From: Cohnella baijiui
Lineage (GTDB): Bacteria > Bacillota > Bacilli > Paenibacillales > Paenibacillaceae
Assembly: GCF_020731285.1 (NCBI RefSeq)
Contig: NZ_JAJFOW010000008.1
Location: forward strand, 124,001-188,000
Direction of reading: 5' to 3'
Length of the DNA stretch: 64,000 nt
Positions 34,448 through 43,449 of this stretch are shown one piece after another (within the stretch, counting starts at the first letter, position 1; every line of letters begins with the position of its first letter). The notes under the pieces were generated by a model. It saw only the letters and a list, made by a program, of their open reading frames with translations, was not told the DNA's origin and did no database searches. A program made the translations under genes and the position numbers.

Positions 34448-35134
34448 CTAGCCGAGCTTCTGCCGAATCGCCCTTACATATCGGGCGGCGATGAGCTGCG
34501 GTCGGGTAATGGCGCTGCCGACGACAACGTAATCGGCGCCGGCGTTCAGCGCGGCAACCGCTTCTTCCGGCGTCCAGATGCGGCCTTCCGCGACGAGCGG
34601 CACGCTTAACTCGGTGCTCAGACGACGAATCAATTCCAGGTCCGGTCCTTCCTGTTGTGCGCTGTAGGACGTATACCCCGAGAGGGTCGTTCCGACGAAG
34701 TCGGCGCCCAGCCGGGCGGCCGCCACGCCTTCCTCGAATGTGGACACGTCGGCCATGACCGCCATGCCGCGCCCATGCGCGATCGCGAACAGTTCCCGTA
34801 CCTTCTCGAGACGGCCTTCGCGGTCCGTCACGTCCATCGCGACGATCTCCGCTCCCGCGTCCGCGATCGCGGCCACTTCGTCCGCCGTCGGCGTAATGAA
34901 GACGTCCGACCCCGGAATGACTCTCTTGATCAAGCCGATGACCGGCAAGTCCACCGCTTCCTTGATCGCGCGGATATCATGAACGCCGTTCGTCCGGATC
35001 CCGATCGCCCCGGCCGCTTTCGCGGCTATCGCCATTTTCGCCATCGCGTCCCCGCCGTGCAGCGGCTCGTCCTCGAGCGCCTGCGCGGAGACGATCAAGC
35101 CCCGGTCCGGAAAAAGAGATGTGGATTGGTTCAT
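34448..35134 (-). CDS. nanE: NanE-like N-acylglucosamine-6-phosphate 2-epimerase
   Basis: This 228-residue TIM-barrel enzyme would convert ManNAc-6-phosphate to GlcNAc-6-phosphate. Family features are LIVSAQALEDEPLHGGDAMA at the start, GAIGIRTNGVHDI, PVIGLIKRVIPGSDVFITPT, the Asp/Glu pair in MDVTDREG, ADVSTFEEG, and the phosphate loop VAEGRIWTPEEA with GADYVVVGSAITRP. GGGAGG lies before ATG 35134. It is next to the ROK kinase, giving the standard NanK-NanE pair. Confidence 0.92.
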   Translation of the reverse strand: MNQSTSLFPDRGLIVSAQALEDEPLHGGDAMAKMAIAAKAAGAIGIRTNGVHDIRAIKEAVDLPVIGLIKRVIPGSDVFITPTADEVAAIADAGAEIVAMDVTDREGRLEKVRELFAIAHGRGMAVMADVSTFEEGVAAARLGADFVGTTLSGYTSYSAQQEGPDLELIRRLSTELSVPLVAEGRIWTPEEAVAALNAGADYVVVGSAITRPQLIAARYVRAIRQKLG

Positions 35135-35154
35135 CGTTGATTCCTCCCGTTTCA

Positions 35155-35979
35155 TTATTTCACGGCTCCCATCGTCATGCCCTTTACGAGGTGCTTCTGC
35201 ACGAAAATGCCGAAGACGAGCATCGGGAGCATAATAAACGTGCCTGCGGCGGAGAGCGGTCCCCACTCCGTGCCTTGGAACGTCATGAACGAGGTCACGA
35301 GCACCGGCAGCGTCTGCGTCATTTTGCCCGTCATGACGAGCCCGATCAGAAACTCGTTCCACGCCAGCACCATCGACAGAATAAACGTGGCCGCCAGCCC
35401 GCCCCGGGCCAGCGGGAGAATCACTTTGAAAAACGTCCTCGTCTCCGAGCAGCCGTCTACGAACGCCGCCTCGCGAATTTCCGACGGGATATCCTCAAAA
35501 TACGTGACTAGCATCAAAACGGCGAACGGCAGGTTCATCAGCATATACATGAAAATGAGCAGTGCGTACGAATCGTTGACGCCGAGCTGCACGGAGATGA
35601 AATAGACCGGAAGCAGCATCAGGATCGGCGGCGCGACTCTGGAGCTCAAAATGAACGTCATGATTTTGGACTTTCTGGGAAACTGAAAATACGCAAGCGC
35701 GTAGGCCGTCACCGCGGCCAGACACAGGCATAGCAGCGTGGAGACGAGCGAAACGAACACGCTGTTGCCGAACGCCTTGAAAAAGTCCGAACGGTCGAAC
35801 ACGTTCGCGTAATTGTCCAGCGTCGGTTGGAACAACCATTTGGGCGGAATCGCGAACGCGTCCCGGCTGTTTTTGAACGAAGTGGATATCAACCAAACCA
35901 GCGGCACCATGAAAAAGACTAGCAGACAGGCGACGCCAGCGTAAAACAAAGCCGATCTCGCGGCATTCCTCTTTCTCAT
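35155..35979 (-). CDS. Carbohydrate ABC transporter permease (MalG/UgpE-like)
   Basis: This 274-residue inner permease subunit has six hydrophobic helices and the EAA loop (EAAFVDGCSETRTFFKVILP), which docks on the ATPase. The first helix is LFYAGVACLLVFFMVPLVW. It pairs with the permease at 35988 in a CUT1-type sugar importer. ATG 35979 is preferred, preceded by AAGGTGAGG; a GTG at 35991 overlaps the previous stop and would add four residues. No ATPase gene is in the operon, so a shared MsmK-type ATPase is expected. Confidence 0.93.
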   Translation of the reverse strand: MRKRNAARSALFYAGVACLLVFFMVPLVWLISTSFKNSRDAFAIPPKWLFQPTLDNYANVFDRSDFFKAFGNSVFVSLVSTLLCLCLAAVTAYALAYFQFPRKSKIMTFILSSRVAPPILMLLPVYFISVQLGVNDSYALLIFMYMLMNLPFAVLMLVTYFEDIPSEIREAAFVDGCSETRTFFKVILPLARGGLAATFILSMVLAWNEFLIGLVMTGKMTQTLPVLVTSFMTFQGTEWGPLSAAGTFIMLPMLVFGIFVQKHLVKGMTMGAVK

Positions 35980-35987
35980 CGCCACCC

Positions 35988-36857
35988 TCACCTTCTCGCC
36001 TTCGACAGCCGCGCGTACAACGTCGTGAATAGAAACGTAATGATCACCGTAATCGTCAGGTTGATGACCGTCGCGTAGCTGATGTTGAAATTGTTGAAGC
36101 CTTGGATGTAGGCGTACATGTTCGTCGTTTCCGTCGCGAGCGACGGACCTCCGCGGGTCATGACGTAGATGATGTCGAACGTCTTGACGCTATCGATGAT
36201 CCGCAGCAGGAACGCGATCATCAGCGACGGCGCGAGCAGCGGAAGCACAACGTGGTAGAATCGCTGGAAGGACGAGGCGCCGTCGACTTCCGCGGCTTCC
36301 AGCGGCTCACTCGGCATCGCGTCGAGGCCGGCCGCCAGAATGAGGAACACGAACGGCGTCCATTGCCACACATCCGCGATGATGACGGACACCATGGCCA
36401 GATCCGTGCTGCCCAGCCAATTATGCTTGTCGCCGAGTCCCAGTTGGCCCAAGTAATAGTTCACGATGCCGTTGTTCGGATCGTAAAAGACGCGCCAGAT
36501 CAGGCCGGAGACGACCGGCGTCATGATCATGGGAATGAGCAGCAGAGTCCGGACTAGCTTGCGCCCGAAAAAGGGACGGTTCAGATACAGCGCCAGTCCG
36601 AGGCCGAACAGCAGCTCGACCGCGGTTGCCGACACGGAGAACACGACCGTTCGGCTCAGTGACCCCCAGGCTCTGGCGTCCTGAAAGAGGGCCGAGAAGT
36701 TGTCGGCGCCGACGAAAGAGCTGGCCGACTTGATCAAATTGATGTCCCGCACGGCCATATAAATCGAATATCCCATGACGATCGCCGACATGACGCCAAG
36801 CACGAGCATCGTCGGCAGGATCCAGGCTTGGGATCTATTTACCAGTTGCCGAATCAT
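35988..36857 (-). CDS. Carbohydrate ABC transporter permease (MalF/UgpA-like)
   Basis: This 289-residue permease with six transmembrane helices partners the MalG-like subunit. The N-terminal helix (AWILPTMLVLGVMSAIVMGY) is typical of UgpA/LacF proteins, and the EAA loop reads EAAEVDGASSFQRFYHVVLP. ATG 36857 is chosen because AGGGGTGA precedes it; an upstream start adds 14 residues without support. It lies between the binding protein and second permease in the normal CUT1 order. Confidence 0.93.
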   Translation of the reverse strand: MIRQLVNRSQAWILPTMLVLGVMSAIVMGYSIYMAVRDINLIKSASSFVGADNFSALFQDARAWGSLSRTVVFSVSATAVELLFGLGLALYLNRPFFGRKLVRTLLLIPMIMTPVVSGLIWRVFYDPNNGIVNYYLGQLGLGDKHNWLGSTDLAMVSVIIADVWQWTPFVFLILAAGLDAMPSEPLEAAEVDGASSFQRFYHVVLPLLAPSLMIAFLLRIIDSVKTFDIIYVMTRGGPSLATETTNMYAYIQGFNNFNISYATVINLTITVIITFLFTTLYARLSKARR

Positions 36858-36947
36858 CCGTTCACCCCTCAAGAGAACCGGGCTTCCGGCGCGGGCCACG
36901 TGGGCGCCCGCCGGAGGCCCGGCCCGTTTTTCCCGCTCCCGTCCGCC

Positions 36948-38303
36948 TTACTTCGCGGACAGCAGCTTGTTATTCAATCCGTTGGCTTCCTTCAGCGCGT
37001 CCGCCGGCGATTTGTTGTTGAGCAGCGCCTTGGAGATGGCGACGCCCGTGTTGTTGATGATTTCGTTCGATTGCGGAATTTGCGGCAAATATTGCGTGTT
37101 GCCGTTCGCGATCGCTTCCAGCATCGTGTCCTTAAACGCGCCGAACTTGGTCAGGAACGCTTCGTCCTTCATCGCGGCCAAGGATGACACGCCGGAGTTC
37201 GGGTCGATCGACATCGATTGAATCTGCTGTTCCTTGGCGGTCGCCCATGTCATGAACAACCAGGCCGCTTCTTTGTTCTGACTTTCCTTGGACAAATACA
37301 TGCCGTGGACGGCCAGCGAGGAAGCGCCGCCCTTCGGATGGTCGGTCTGCGTCGGCACGGGCGCGTATCCGACCTTGCCGACGATCGAGGATTCCTTCGG
37401 ATCTTCGTTGTACGCGCCGTTTACCGTCGCGTCGATCGTCATCGCCGCTTTGCCTTGCTGGAACAACAGGCGGTTTTCCTGCCAGCCGAAGTTCGCCACG
37501 CCGGTCGGGCCGTACTGGTTGAGAATGTCCTTGTAGAATTGGAGCGCCTTGACCGCTTCCGGCGATTCGAGATCCGTCATCCCCTGCTCGTTCAGCCACT
37601 GGCCGCCGAAGCCCCACAGGAACGTCGCCCATACGTAGACGTTTTGAATGCCTTGCTCTCCCCGAAGGGTGATGCCTGCGATTTCCCCGTTCGACTTTTC
37701 CTTGACCGTCTTCGCGGCTTCCATCAGGTCGTCGAACGTCTTCGGCACTTGAATGCCGTATTGCTCGAACAGGTCTTTGCGGTACATGAGGAAGGTGCTC
37801 TCGCCGTAGACCGGGAGTCCGTACAGCTTGTCGTCGATCTTCATCGCGTTCAAGTATTCCGGAACAAAGTCTGCTTGGTCAAAGTCCCCGCTGATCGATG
37901 CGTTCGAAGCGAGCGAATCCAGCGGTTCGACATATCCCCCATTAACGTATCCGTAGCCATGCACGATATCGTCCATGACGATGTCGTATCGTCCGGACCG
38001 GCTCGAGAAGTTGATCAGCGCCTTGGAGGTCAGGTCGCTGTAGGGGACGATTTCCAAATTGACCTTGATGCCCGTCTTCTTTTCGAAATCCGGCAATAAT
38101 TTCTGGATCGCGTTGCTCGTCGAATGTCCTTCGAGCAGCACGGTGATTTCTTTCCCCTTGTACGGCATATCCCCGCCGGCAGCGGAACCGCTCGCGCTGG
38201 CCCCGGCATTCCCGCCTGAATTGCTTCCGTTGCTTCCGCAGCCCCCGACCAGCACCGAAACCGCCAGCAGCGAGAACGCTCCCCATTTTGCCCCTTTATT
38301 CAT
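36948..38303 (-). CDS. Extracellular carbohydrate-binding lipoprotein (CUT1 ABC transporter)
   Basis: This 451-residue family 1 solute-binding protein has a signal peptide and lipobox (VLVGGC), so it is anchored outside the membrane. A Ser/Gly/Ala-rich linker follows, then two-lobe binding protein motifs: GKEITVLLEGHSTSNAIQKL, FEKKTGIKVNLEIVPY and GLPVYGESTFLMYRKDLF. It delivers sugar to the two downstream permeases. Its ATG directly follows the TAG of the oxidoreductase gene. The bound sugar is not determinable by eye; the neighbours suggest ManNAc or an anhydro-sialic acid. Confidence 0.92.
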   Translation of the reverse strand: MNKGAKWGAFSLLAVSVLVGGCGSNGSNSGGNAGASASGSAAGGDMPYKGKEITVLLEGHSTSNAIQKLLPDFEKKTGIKVNLEIVPYSDLTSKALINFSSRSGRYDIVMDDIVHGYGYVNGGYVEPLDSLASNASISGDFDQADFVPEYLNAMKIDDKLYGLPVYGESTFLMYRKDLFEQYGIQVPKTFDDLMEAAKTVKEKSNGEIAGITLRGEQGIQNVYVWATFLWGFGGQWLNEQGMTDLESPEAVKALQFYKDILNQYGPTGVANFGWQENRLLFQQGKAAMTIDATVNGAYNEDPKESSIVGKVGYAPVPTQTDHPKGGASSLAVHGMYLSKESQNKEAAWLFMTWATAKEQQIQSMSIDPNSGVSSLAAMKDEAFLTKFGAFKDTMLEAIANGNTQYLPQIPQSNEIINNTGVAISKALLNNKSPADALKEANGLNNKLLSAK

Positions 38304-39335
38304 CTATTGCTCCCCCTCTTGGAATGAATCGTTGGATGCCGGCACGGCGACCGGAAGCCCGGTCGACAGCGATCGTTCCATGCAGGCCGCGATTTGCACC
38401 GCGCGGTACGCTTCCCTGGCGGAGATCGGCAGCGGCGCGTCTTCGGCCACCGCGAGCACGAAGGAGGTCAACTCCTCTTTCATGATGCCTGTCAGCCTGC
38501 CGTACATTTCCATGCCGTACATCGTGTCGGGGTAGGAAAACCGCCCGTCCGCGTGGCGCTGTACGTTTTGACCCGTGATGTCGATGTTGATTGCGCCGGC
38601 CGTTCCGATGATGTCCAGCTTCGCGTCCAGCTCGTAATAATGATCCGGCATGACCCAGCTCGTCTCGTAGCTGCCGACGGCGCCGGAAGCCATCTTGAAT
38701 GTCGTGATCGCGGCATCGCCCACCTGAAACTCTTTCAAGCGGTTGCGAACCTCCGCCGTGTAGACCTCGACGATGCGGTCCCCGGTCACCCACTCGATCG
38801 CGTCGATGTCGTGCACGCCGAGGAACATGAGCACGGAGGTTCGGCCTTTCAGTCTGAGCCCGTTCTGGTACGAATTGTTCCGTCTCGCATAGAGGTGAAG
38901 CGGGCTGCCGACTTTGCCGGACGCCACCGTTTCGCGGGCGTGGTAATATCGCGGGTCCCAACGAAGCGTATGTCCGACCATGAGCTTAATCCCGGAAGCC
39001 TCCGCCTGCTCGACGATCGCTTTCGCTTCGTCCAAGTCGGTCGCGAGCGGCTTCTCCATCAGCACGTGCTTGCCGTGTTTGCAGGCGAGCATCGCGAGCT
39101 CGTAATGCTGGTCATCCGACGTGCAGATGCTTACCGCGTCCAGCTCCGCCATTCCGAACAAGGCATCCAGGCTGTCCGCCGCCCAGGCGCCGTACTTCTT
39201 CGCCGTCTCTTCCGCGTGCGGCCTGTAAATGTCGTACACCGCCGCCAGCTCCGCGCCGGCCATTTCCGAATAGATCCGCGCGTGCGTCTGGCCCATCACG
39301 CCCAGGCCGATAACCGCTACTTTGATCTTTCCCAC
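38304..39335 (-). CDS. Gfo/Idh/MocA-family oxidoreductase
   Basis: This 343-residue NAD(P)-dependent enzyme has an N-terminal Rossmann domain (VAVIGLGVMGQTHARIY), the catalytic EKP motif (VLMEKPLATDLDEAK) and a C-terminal sheet with the conserved FLGVHDIDAIEW. It is the first gene of the transport operon, with a GTG start after AGCGAGG. In gut bacteria a member of this family (NanOx/YjhC type) converts 2,7-anhydro-Neu5Ac or 2-deoxy-didehydro-Neu5Ac to Neu5Ac beside NanE and NanK; the same role is possible here, but inositol or other sugar dehydrogenases look alike. Confidence 0.9.
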   Translation of the reverse strand: MGKIKVAVIGLGVMGQTHARIYSEMAGAELAAVYDIYRPHAEETAKKYGAWAADSLDALFGMAELDAVSICTSDDQHYELAMLACKHGKHVLMEKPLATDLDEAKAIVEQAEASGIKLMVGHTLRWDPRYYHARETVASGKVGSPLHLYARRNNSYQNGLRLKGRTSVLMFLGVHDIDAIEWVTGDRIVEVYTAEVRNRLKEFQVGDAAITTFKMASGAVGSYETSWVMPDHYYELDAKLDIIGTAGAINIDITGQNVQRHADGRFSYPDTMYGMEMYGRLTGIMKEELTSFVLAVAEDAPLPISAREAYRAVQIAACMERSLSTGLPVAVPASNDSFQEGEQ

Positions 39336-39374
39336 TATCGTCTGCCTCGCTCTCTCGACTGAATGTCAGCGATT

Positions 39375-39391
39375 GATGTAACGCTTACATC
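39375..39391 (-). promoter_or_regulatory. Palindromic operator (CcpA/LacI-like) of the sugar operon
   Basis: GATGTAACGCTTACATC has 7-bp perfect arms around CGC. Its core resembles LacI-family and catabolite-responsive (cre) sites but is one base shorter than standard cre. It lies 40 bases before the oxidoreductase start and just past a TATACT box (39395-39400), so binding would block initiation. Confidence 0.55.
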
Positions 39392-39516
39392 CTCAGTATA
39401 GGAAGCCCGGATGGACAGAAACAGGAACGCTATTCCGAACAACCACCACGATTCCTTGATGCTAGGAGCGTTATGTTCACGATTTTTAGACGTTGATTCA
39501 CAATCATGCGTTTTCA

Positions 39517-39549
39517 GAAAAAAACCTCCTATTCCGTAGGAATGGAGGT
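39517..39549 (-). terminator. Intrinsic terminator overlapping the YesN-like stop codon
   Basis: ACCTCC/GGAGGT (39524-39529 with 39544-39549) with inner ATTCC/GGAAT is followed on the minus strand by TTTTTTTC. The TAG stop lies within the stem. Confidence 0.75.
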
Positions 39550-41196
39550 CGCCGATCCGATCGTATAGTTCGCTCGATATCGCTTCGGGCTCATGCCTTT
39601 TACTTTCTTGAAAATGCGGCCGAAATAGTTGATATTGTCGTAACCGACCCGCTCCGCGATCGCATAGCTCGGCAGATGCGTATCTCTGAGCAGCTGGGCG
39701 GCCCGTTCGATCCGAAGTTCGTTCAAAAACTCGACAAAGCCCGTGCCGGTTTCTTTCTTGAACACAAAGCTCAAGTACCCTTCGCTCATTCTCGTCATCG
39801 TCGCCGCCTGTTTTAAGGTGAAACTCTCGGCATAATGTTCCCTCATATAGGCGACGAGCGACTGAATTTCTTCCCGTCCCCGGTCGCGCGATAGGGAACG
39901 AACCGCCTGCAGGCTGCCGGAGACGTAACGGTCGAACCAGCGCTCGGCTTGCGAAACTTTCGAGAAACCGATAATCGCCCTATAGTCGGGCCTTTCGACT
40001 TCGAATTTCGGATCTTCCCCGGAAACGCCGAGCTTGCGAAAATGGCCCTTCAGCGCGTAGTAAAGATCCAAGCACGCTTGGATCGCTTGGGCTACCGGAG
40101 GCTTCATGGCCTTCAGGTTCGCGAAGAACGTCCCGACGAGACGGGCGATGTCCCTCTCGTCCAATCGCTCGACGGCGAGCGCGAGTTCCTTCTCCTGCGT
40201 CTTGGAAAGCGAAAGACGGACCCCGGCGTCGGCGACCGGCTCCGGTATGCCGAAGACGAACACCCGGTCGCCTCCGCCATAAAAGCCGCCCTCCAACGCT
40301 TGCACGGCCTGCGCGTACCCTCTCGCCAGCTCCCCCGCTTCCCGGCAGTGCCCGCCGAAGCCGACTTCGATCGTGGCGCCGGCGAATCGGGCAGCCGCGA
40401 TCGCCAAGTCTGAGCCGATCTCGGCGAATCTGTCCCGCGGTTGTTGCTCGGTGAACCAGAGGACGAGCGCGACCTCGCGTTCCGAAGCTTTCACCGAAGA
40501 AGCCTGTGCCCATTTGCGGGCATTCAGTTCGAGCACGTGAACCAGCGTCTCCAGCGCCGCCGGAGATGACGCCCATTCGTCTCCATGTCCATTTCCCGTC
40601 CAGGCTTCGTCATCCGCGATTCGCGCGACCGTCACGTACGCGAACCGCCCGGAAAAGGCCTCTGCCAGCGAAGGCAGGTTGCGTTCATCCGGCTCCAGCC
40701 GCCCTTCGATGGCGCGAAGCATCAACGCCTCCGACGCAAGGACTTGAGGCGCCGACTGCGTACGGCTTTCTCCTCCGGATGTCGCAGCAACTGACACCGA
40801 CTCCAAATGGCGCTCCGGCTTCAGCTTGCCCGCCGCTTCGCGCAGCAGCCGGATCAGCTTGTCCGGGTCGACCGACGCCTTCAATACATAATCGTCGGCT
40901 CCCAGCTTCATCGCGTTTTTCACATAGTCGAATTCGTCGTGGCTGCTCAGCACGAGAATCCGGACGCCCGGTTTGCTTCGCTTGACGGTTTCGATCAATT
41001 CGATCCCGTTCATGTTCGGCATTTTGATGTCCGTCAACAGAATGTCCGGGTTCACCGCGTCGAGTATGGCTAGCGCTTCCAAGCCGTCGCTCGCTTCTCC
41101 CGCGTATCGGAATCCGTTTCCTTCCCAATCGATGACGGATTTCATGCCGATGCGGACGATCAACTCGTCGTCGACCACCATGACGTTAATCGGCAC
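39529..41196 (-). CDS. YesN-like response regulator with AraC-type DNA-binding domain
   Basis: This 555-residue regulator has a receiver domain (1-125) with VMVVDDELIVRIG, the phospho-Asp in ILLTDIKMPNMNG and Lys in DDYVLKAS. A long middle region (about 140-430) is of unknown fold, and a C-terminal AraC double helix-turn-helix contains LKQAATMTRMSEGYLSFVFK and AIAERVGYDNINYFGRIFKK. A GTG at 41196 is chosen because AAGGAGGGG precedes it; upstream frame sequence overlaps the kinase. It overlaps the kinase end by 11 bases. It is adjacent to the sugar operon, which it probably activates. Confidence 0.93.
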   Translation of the reverse strand: MPINVMVVDDELIVRIGMKSVIDWEGNGFRYAGEASDGLEALAILDAVNPDILLTDIKMPNMNGIELIETVKRSKPGVRILVLSSHDEFDYVKNAMKLGADDYVLKASVDPDKLIRLLREAAGKLKPERHLESVSVAATSGGESRTQSAPQVLASEALMLRAIEGRLEPDERNLPSLAEAFSGRFAYVTVARIADDEAWTGNGHGDEWASSPAALETLVHVLELNARKWAQASSVKASEREVALVLWFTEQQPRDRFAEIGSDLAIAAARFAGATIEVGFGGHCREAGELARGYAQAVQALEGGFYGGGDRVFVFGIPEPVADAGVRLSLSKTQEKELALAVERLDERDIARLVGTFFANLKAMKPPVAQAIQACLDLYYALKGHFRKLGVSGEDPKFEVERPDYRAIIGFSKVSQAERWFDRYVSGSLQAVRSLSRDRGREEIQSLVAYMREHYAESFTLKQAATMTRMSEGYLSFVFKKETGTGFVEFLNELRIERAAQLLRDTHLPSYAIAERVGYDNINYFGRIFKKVKGMSPKRYRANYTIGSATSIPTE

Positions 41197-42982
41197 CGTA
41201 TGTCCCCTCCTTCCCGTCGAGAAGCGGCAGCCGATAAACGACCGTCGTTCCTTCGCCGGCGGCGCTGTCGATCGACAGACCGAAGCCGTCGCCGTACTGC
41301 AGCCTGATGCGATCGTGCACGTTGCTGAGCCCGATTCGTTTCGCTGTACCTTCCAGATCGGCTTTCTTCTCGTCCTCCGACAACCACCATCGGACTTCCT
41401 CCAAGCGCCGTTCGTCGATCCCCACGCCATTGTCCATCACCGTCAGCACAAGCAAACCTGCTTCCTGTGTCGCCTTGATCTCGATCCTGCCTTTGCCCGG
41501 CGCCTTTTCCAAGCCATGCTCGATGCTGTTCTCCACGATCGGCTGCAGCATGAACTTGATCGTCTCGGCTTGCAGCAGCTCATCCGGCACGTCGAATACG
41601 GCTTGCAGCTTTTCCCCCGACTTCAGCTTCATCAGGGTTACATAGTTCCGGACGTATTCCACTTCCTCCCCGAGCGTGTTCATGCTGCTTTCCCGTACGA
41701 TGCTGCCTTCCATCAGTCCCGCGAGGCTCGACAGCATTTGGCCGACTTCCTTCTCGCCTCTGATGTAGGCGGTCCACTTGATGTTGTTCAGCGTGTTCAG
41801 GAGAAAGTGCGGGTTGATCTGGGCCTGCAGCGCGCGAAAACGCATCTCCTCCTTTTGCTTGTATTCGTCCTTCACGCGATGCAGCAAATCTTTGAGCTGC
41901 CCGAGCATCTGATTGTACGTCATTTGAAGCACGGAAATTTCTTTGGGCCCGTTGACGGTGATCGGACTGTTGAACTGATTGTTCTCCATGCTGGTCATCT
42001 TCTTGACCATCACGACGAGAGGCCGCGAAATGCCGTTGGCGATCGCGACGGTGAGCAGGACGAACAAGGCGACGATCACGCCGGACACCGCGAAATTGCT
42101 TTTGCGAAGATCGTAAATTTCTTTGAACACCGTATTGTAAGGAATGATCTGCACGATCGTCCAGCCGGTCTGGCTCACTCTGTAATAGTTGATGATTTTC
42201 TTGTCCGCGCCTTCTCCGACCGTCGCTTGTCCGCGGGAAACGTCCTGCCGGTCCATGATCGCATACGCGTTCGGCAAGTTGGAGCCCAGCTTCGTTTTGT
42301 CGCCGCCGGAAATGATCGTGCCGGAAGCATCGGTCAGGTACACCTCCCCTTCCAGCCCGGTCATGTAGCTGTACACGTCCTCTTCCGCTTTGCTGTAGAG
42401 CAGCACGCCCAGCTTGCGGTGCGTCTGCGGTTCCCGGATGATCTGCGCGAGGGAGATCGTCGGGCGCTTGTCGGCGAACGAATAATTCGAGCTGCGGTAC
42501 ACCCATAGCAGCAAATCCGGCGACTCGTTCAATCGCGCCATCCAGTCGCTCCGCATGATATCCGCGTAGACGCGCGGATCCGTATACCTCGACGTCGTCA
42601 TGCCGCCATTGTAATCCAGTACCGCGACGTAGGACGTATGGTTGGATCTCGATACTTTATTCAACTCGGTATGCTGCAGCACATAGACGTCATAAGGCGT
42701 AAGCGCTTCCGGTTCTTGCAACAATTGAAGGACGCGCGGGCTTTGGACGATCTCGTTGGAAGCCGCGAACATCTCTTCCGTCGCGTATTCGATGTTTCGG
42801 CCCGCCAGCGTGAGCGCTTCCTGGGCGGAAGTGCCGATCTTCGTTTTGATCGTCTTCTCCAAGGGCTTGTCCAAAAAATAGAACGTGAATAAAAACGGTA
42901 GAATCAAAATGAGCGTGATGAGGAAAATGATTTGGTTTCGAATCGAGATCTTTCGGGAGAGGATGCCTAAGCGGATGTTCAT
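41186..42982 (-). CDS. YesM-like sensor histidine kinase
   Basis: This 598-residue membrane kinase has a transmembrane helix at about 15-37, a ~250-residue extracytoplasmic Cache-like sensor with repeated NYRV/DYNGG-type strands, and a second helix at about 290-312. HAMP follows, then a His_kinase domain with the phospho-His in QINPHFLLNTLNNIKW (about 400) and a C-terminal HATPase with VMDNGVGIDE and GLSNVHDRIRL. ATG 42982 follows CAGGAG. The pair with the YesN-like regulator is the typical carbohydrate-sensing system of Paenibacillus-type bacteria. Confidence 0.93.
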   Translation of the reverse strand: MNIRLGILSRKISIRNQIIFLITLILILPFLFTFYFLDKPLEKTIKTKIGTSAQEALTLAGRNIEYATEEMFAASNEIVQSPRVLQLLQEPEALTPYDVYVLQHTELNKVSRSNHTSYVAVLDYNGGMTTSRYTDPRVYADIMRSDWMARLNESPDLLLWVYRSSNYSFADKRPTISLAQIIREPQTHRKLGVLLYSKAEEDVYSYMTGLEGEVYLTDASGTIISGGDKTKLGSNLPNAYAIMDRQDVSRGQATVGEGADKKIINYYRVSQTGWTIVQIIPYNTVFKEIYDLRKSNFAVSGVIVALFVLLTVAIANGISRPLVVMVKKMTSMENNQFNSPITVNGPKEISVLQMTYNQMLGQLKDLLHRVKDEYKQKEEMRFRALQAQINPHFLLNTLNNIKWTAYIRGEKEVGQMLSSLAGLMEGSIVRESSMNTLGEEVEYVRNYVTLMKLKSGEKLQAVFDVPDELLQAETIKFMLQPIVENSIEHGLEKAPGKGRIEIKATQEAGLLVLTVMDNGVGIDERRLEEVRWWLSEDEKKADLEGTAKRIGLSNVHDRIRLQYGDGFGLSIDSAAGEGTTVVYRLPLLDGKEGTYGAD

Positions 42983-43104
42983 TGCCACTTCTCCTGTCGG
43001 TCGAATTTCCATCCAAGTGTAAACCCGTCGAACGCATTCTGTAAAGGGAATCCGTTTTTTTCCGCGCGGCGCTTGTGGACATGCGACAAACCGCCCCGGA
43101 CAGT

Positions 43105-43323
43105 TTACGTGGAAGGAAATGGATTCGTTTCATTAACAATATGCACTGTCTTATTGAGAGAGGAAGGCGAGCCAAGCGCAGCCAATTCCTCCTCGAAGCC
43201 AGGAAACAGATTTTCCGTAATCATCTTGTTGTGATTTACGTCCGCCATTACGCGAGCAATCATCAAACCTGCCATACTGCCTTCAATTACAATTGCCTTT
43301 CCCAATTGAAGATGGTTTTCCAC
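43105..43323 (-). pseudogene. FAD-dependent monooxygenase relic (N-terminal fragment)
   Basis: The 72-codon frame begins with the FAD-binding start of a flavoprotein (KAIVIEGSMAGLMIARVMAD); one glycine of the GxGxxG loop is changed to Glu. After about 40 residues the similarity ends and the frame stops. It is a small piece left in the 467-base interval between the YesM-like kinase and the TIM-barrel enzyme, which otherwise holds no gene. Confidence 0.6.
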
Positions 43324-43449
43324 AAAATAACTTTCTTTCTTTATGATCGATTAAATCAGTCGATGATCTTGCGTTTGTTGGTGATCAGTTTAAGGTTGGC
43401 AAGTCGATGAAGCCCTCGCCCGGGTACAGCCGTTCATGAACACAACGAA

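Noticed and set aside
41197..41430. N-terminal extension of the YesN regulator
   Set aside because: It overlaps the kinase coding region; GTG 41196 has AAGGAGGGG upstream and the receiver starts there.
40973..42508. 511-residue plus-strand frame opposite the YesM/YesN genes
   Set aside because: Antisense shadow; the minus strand carries full kinase and receiver motifs.
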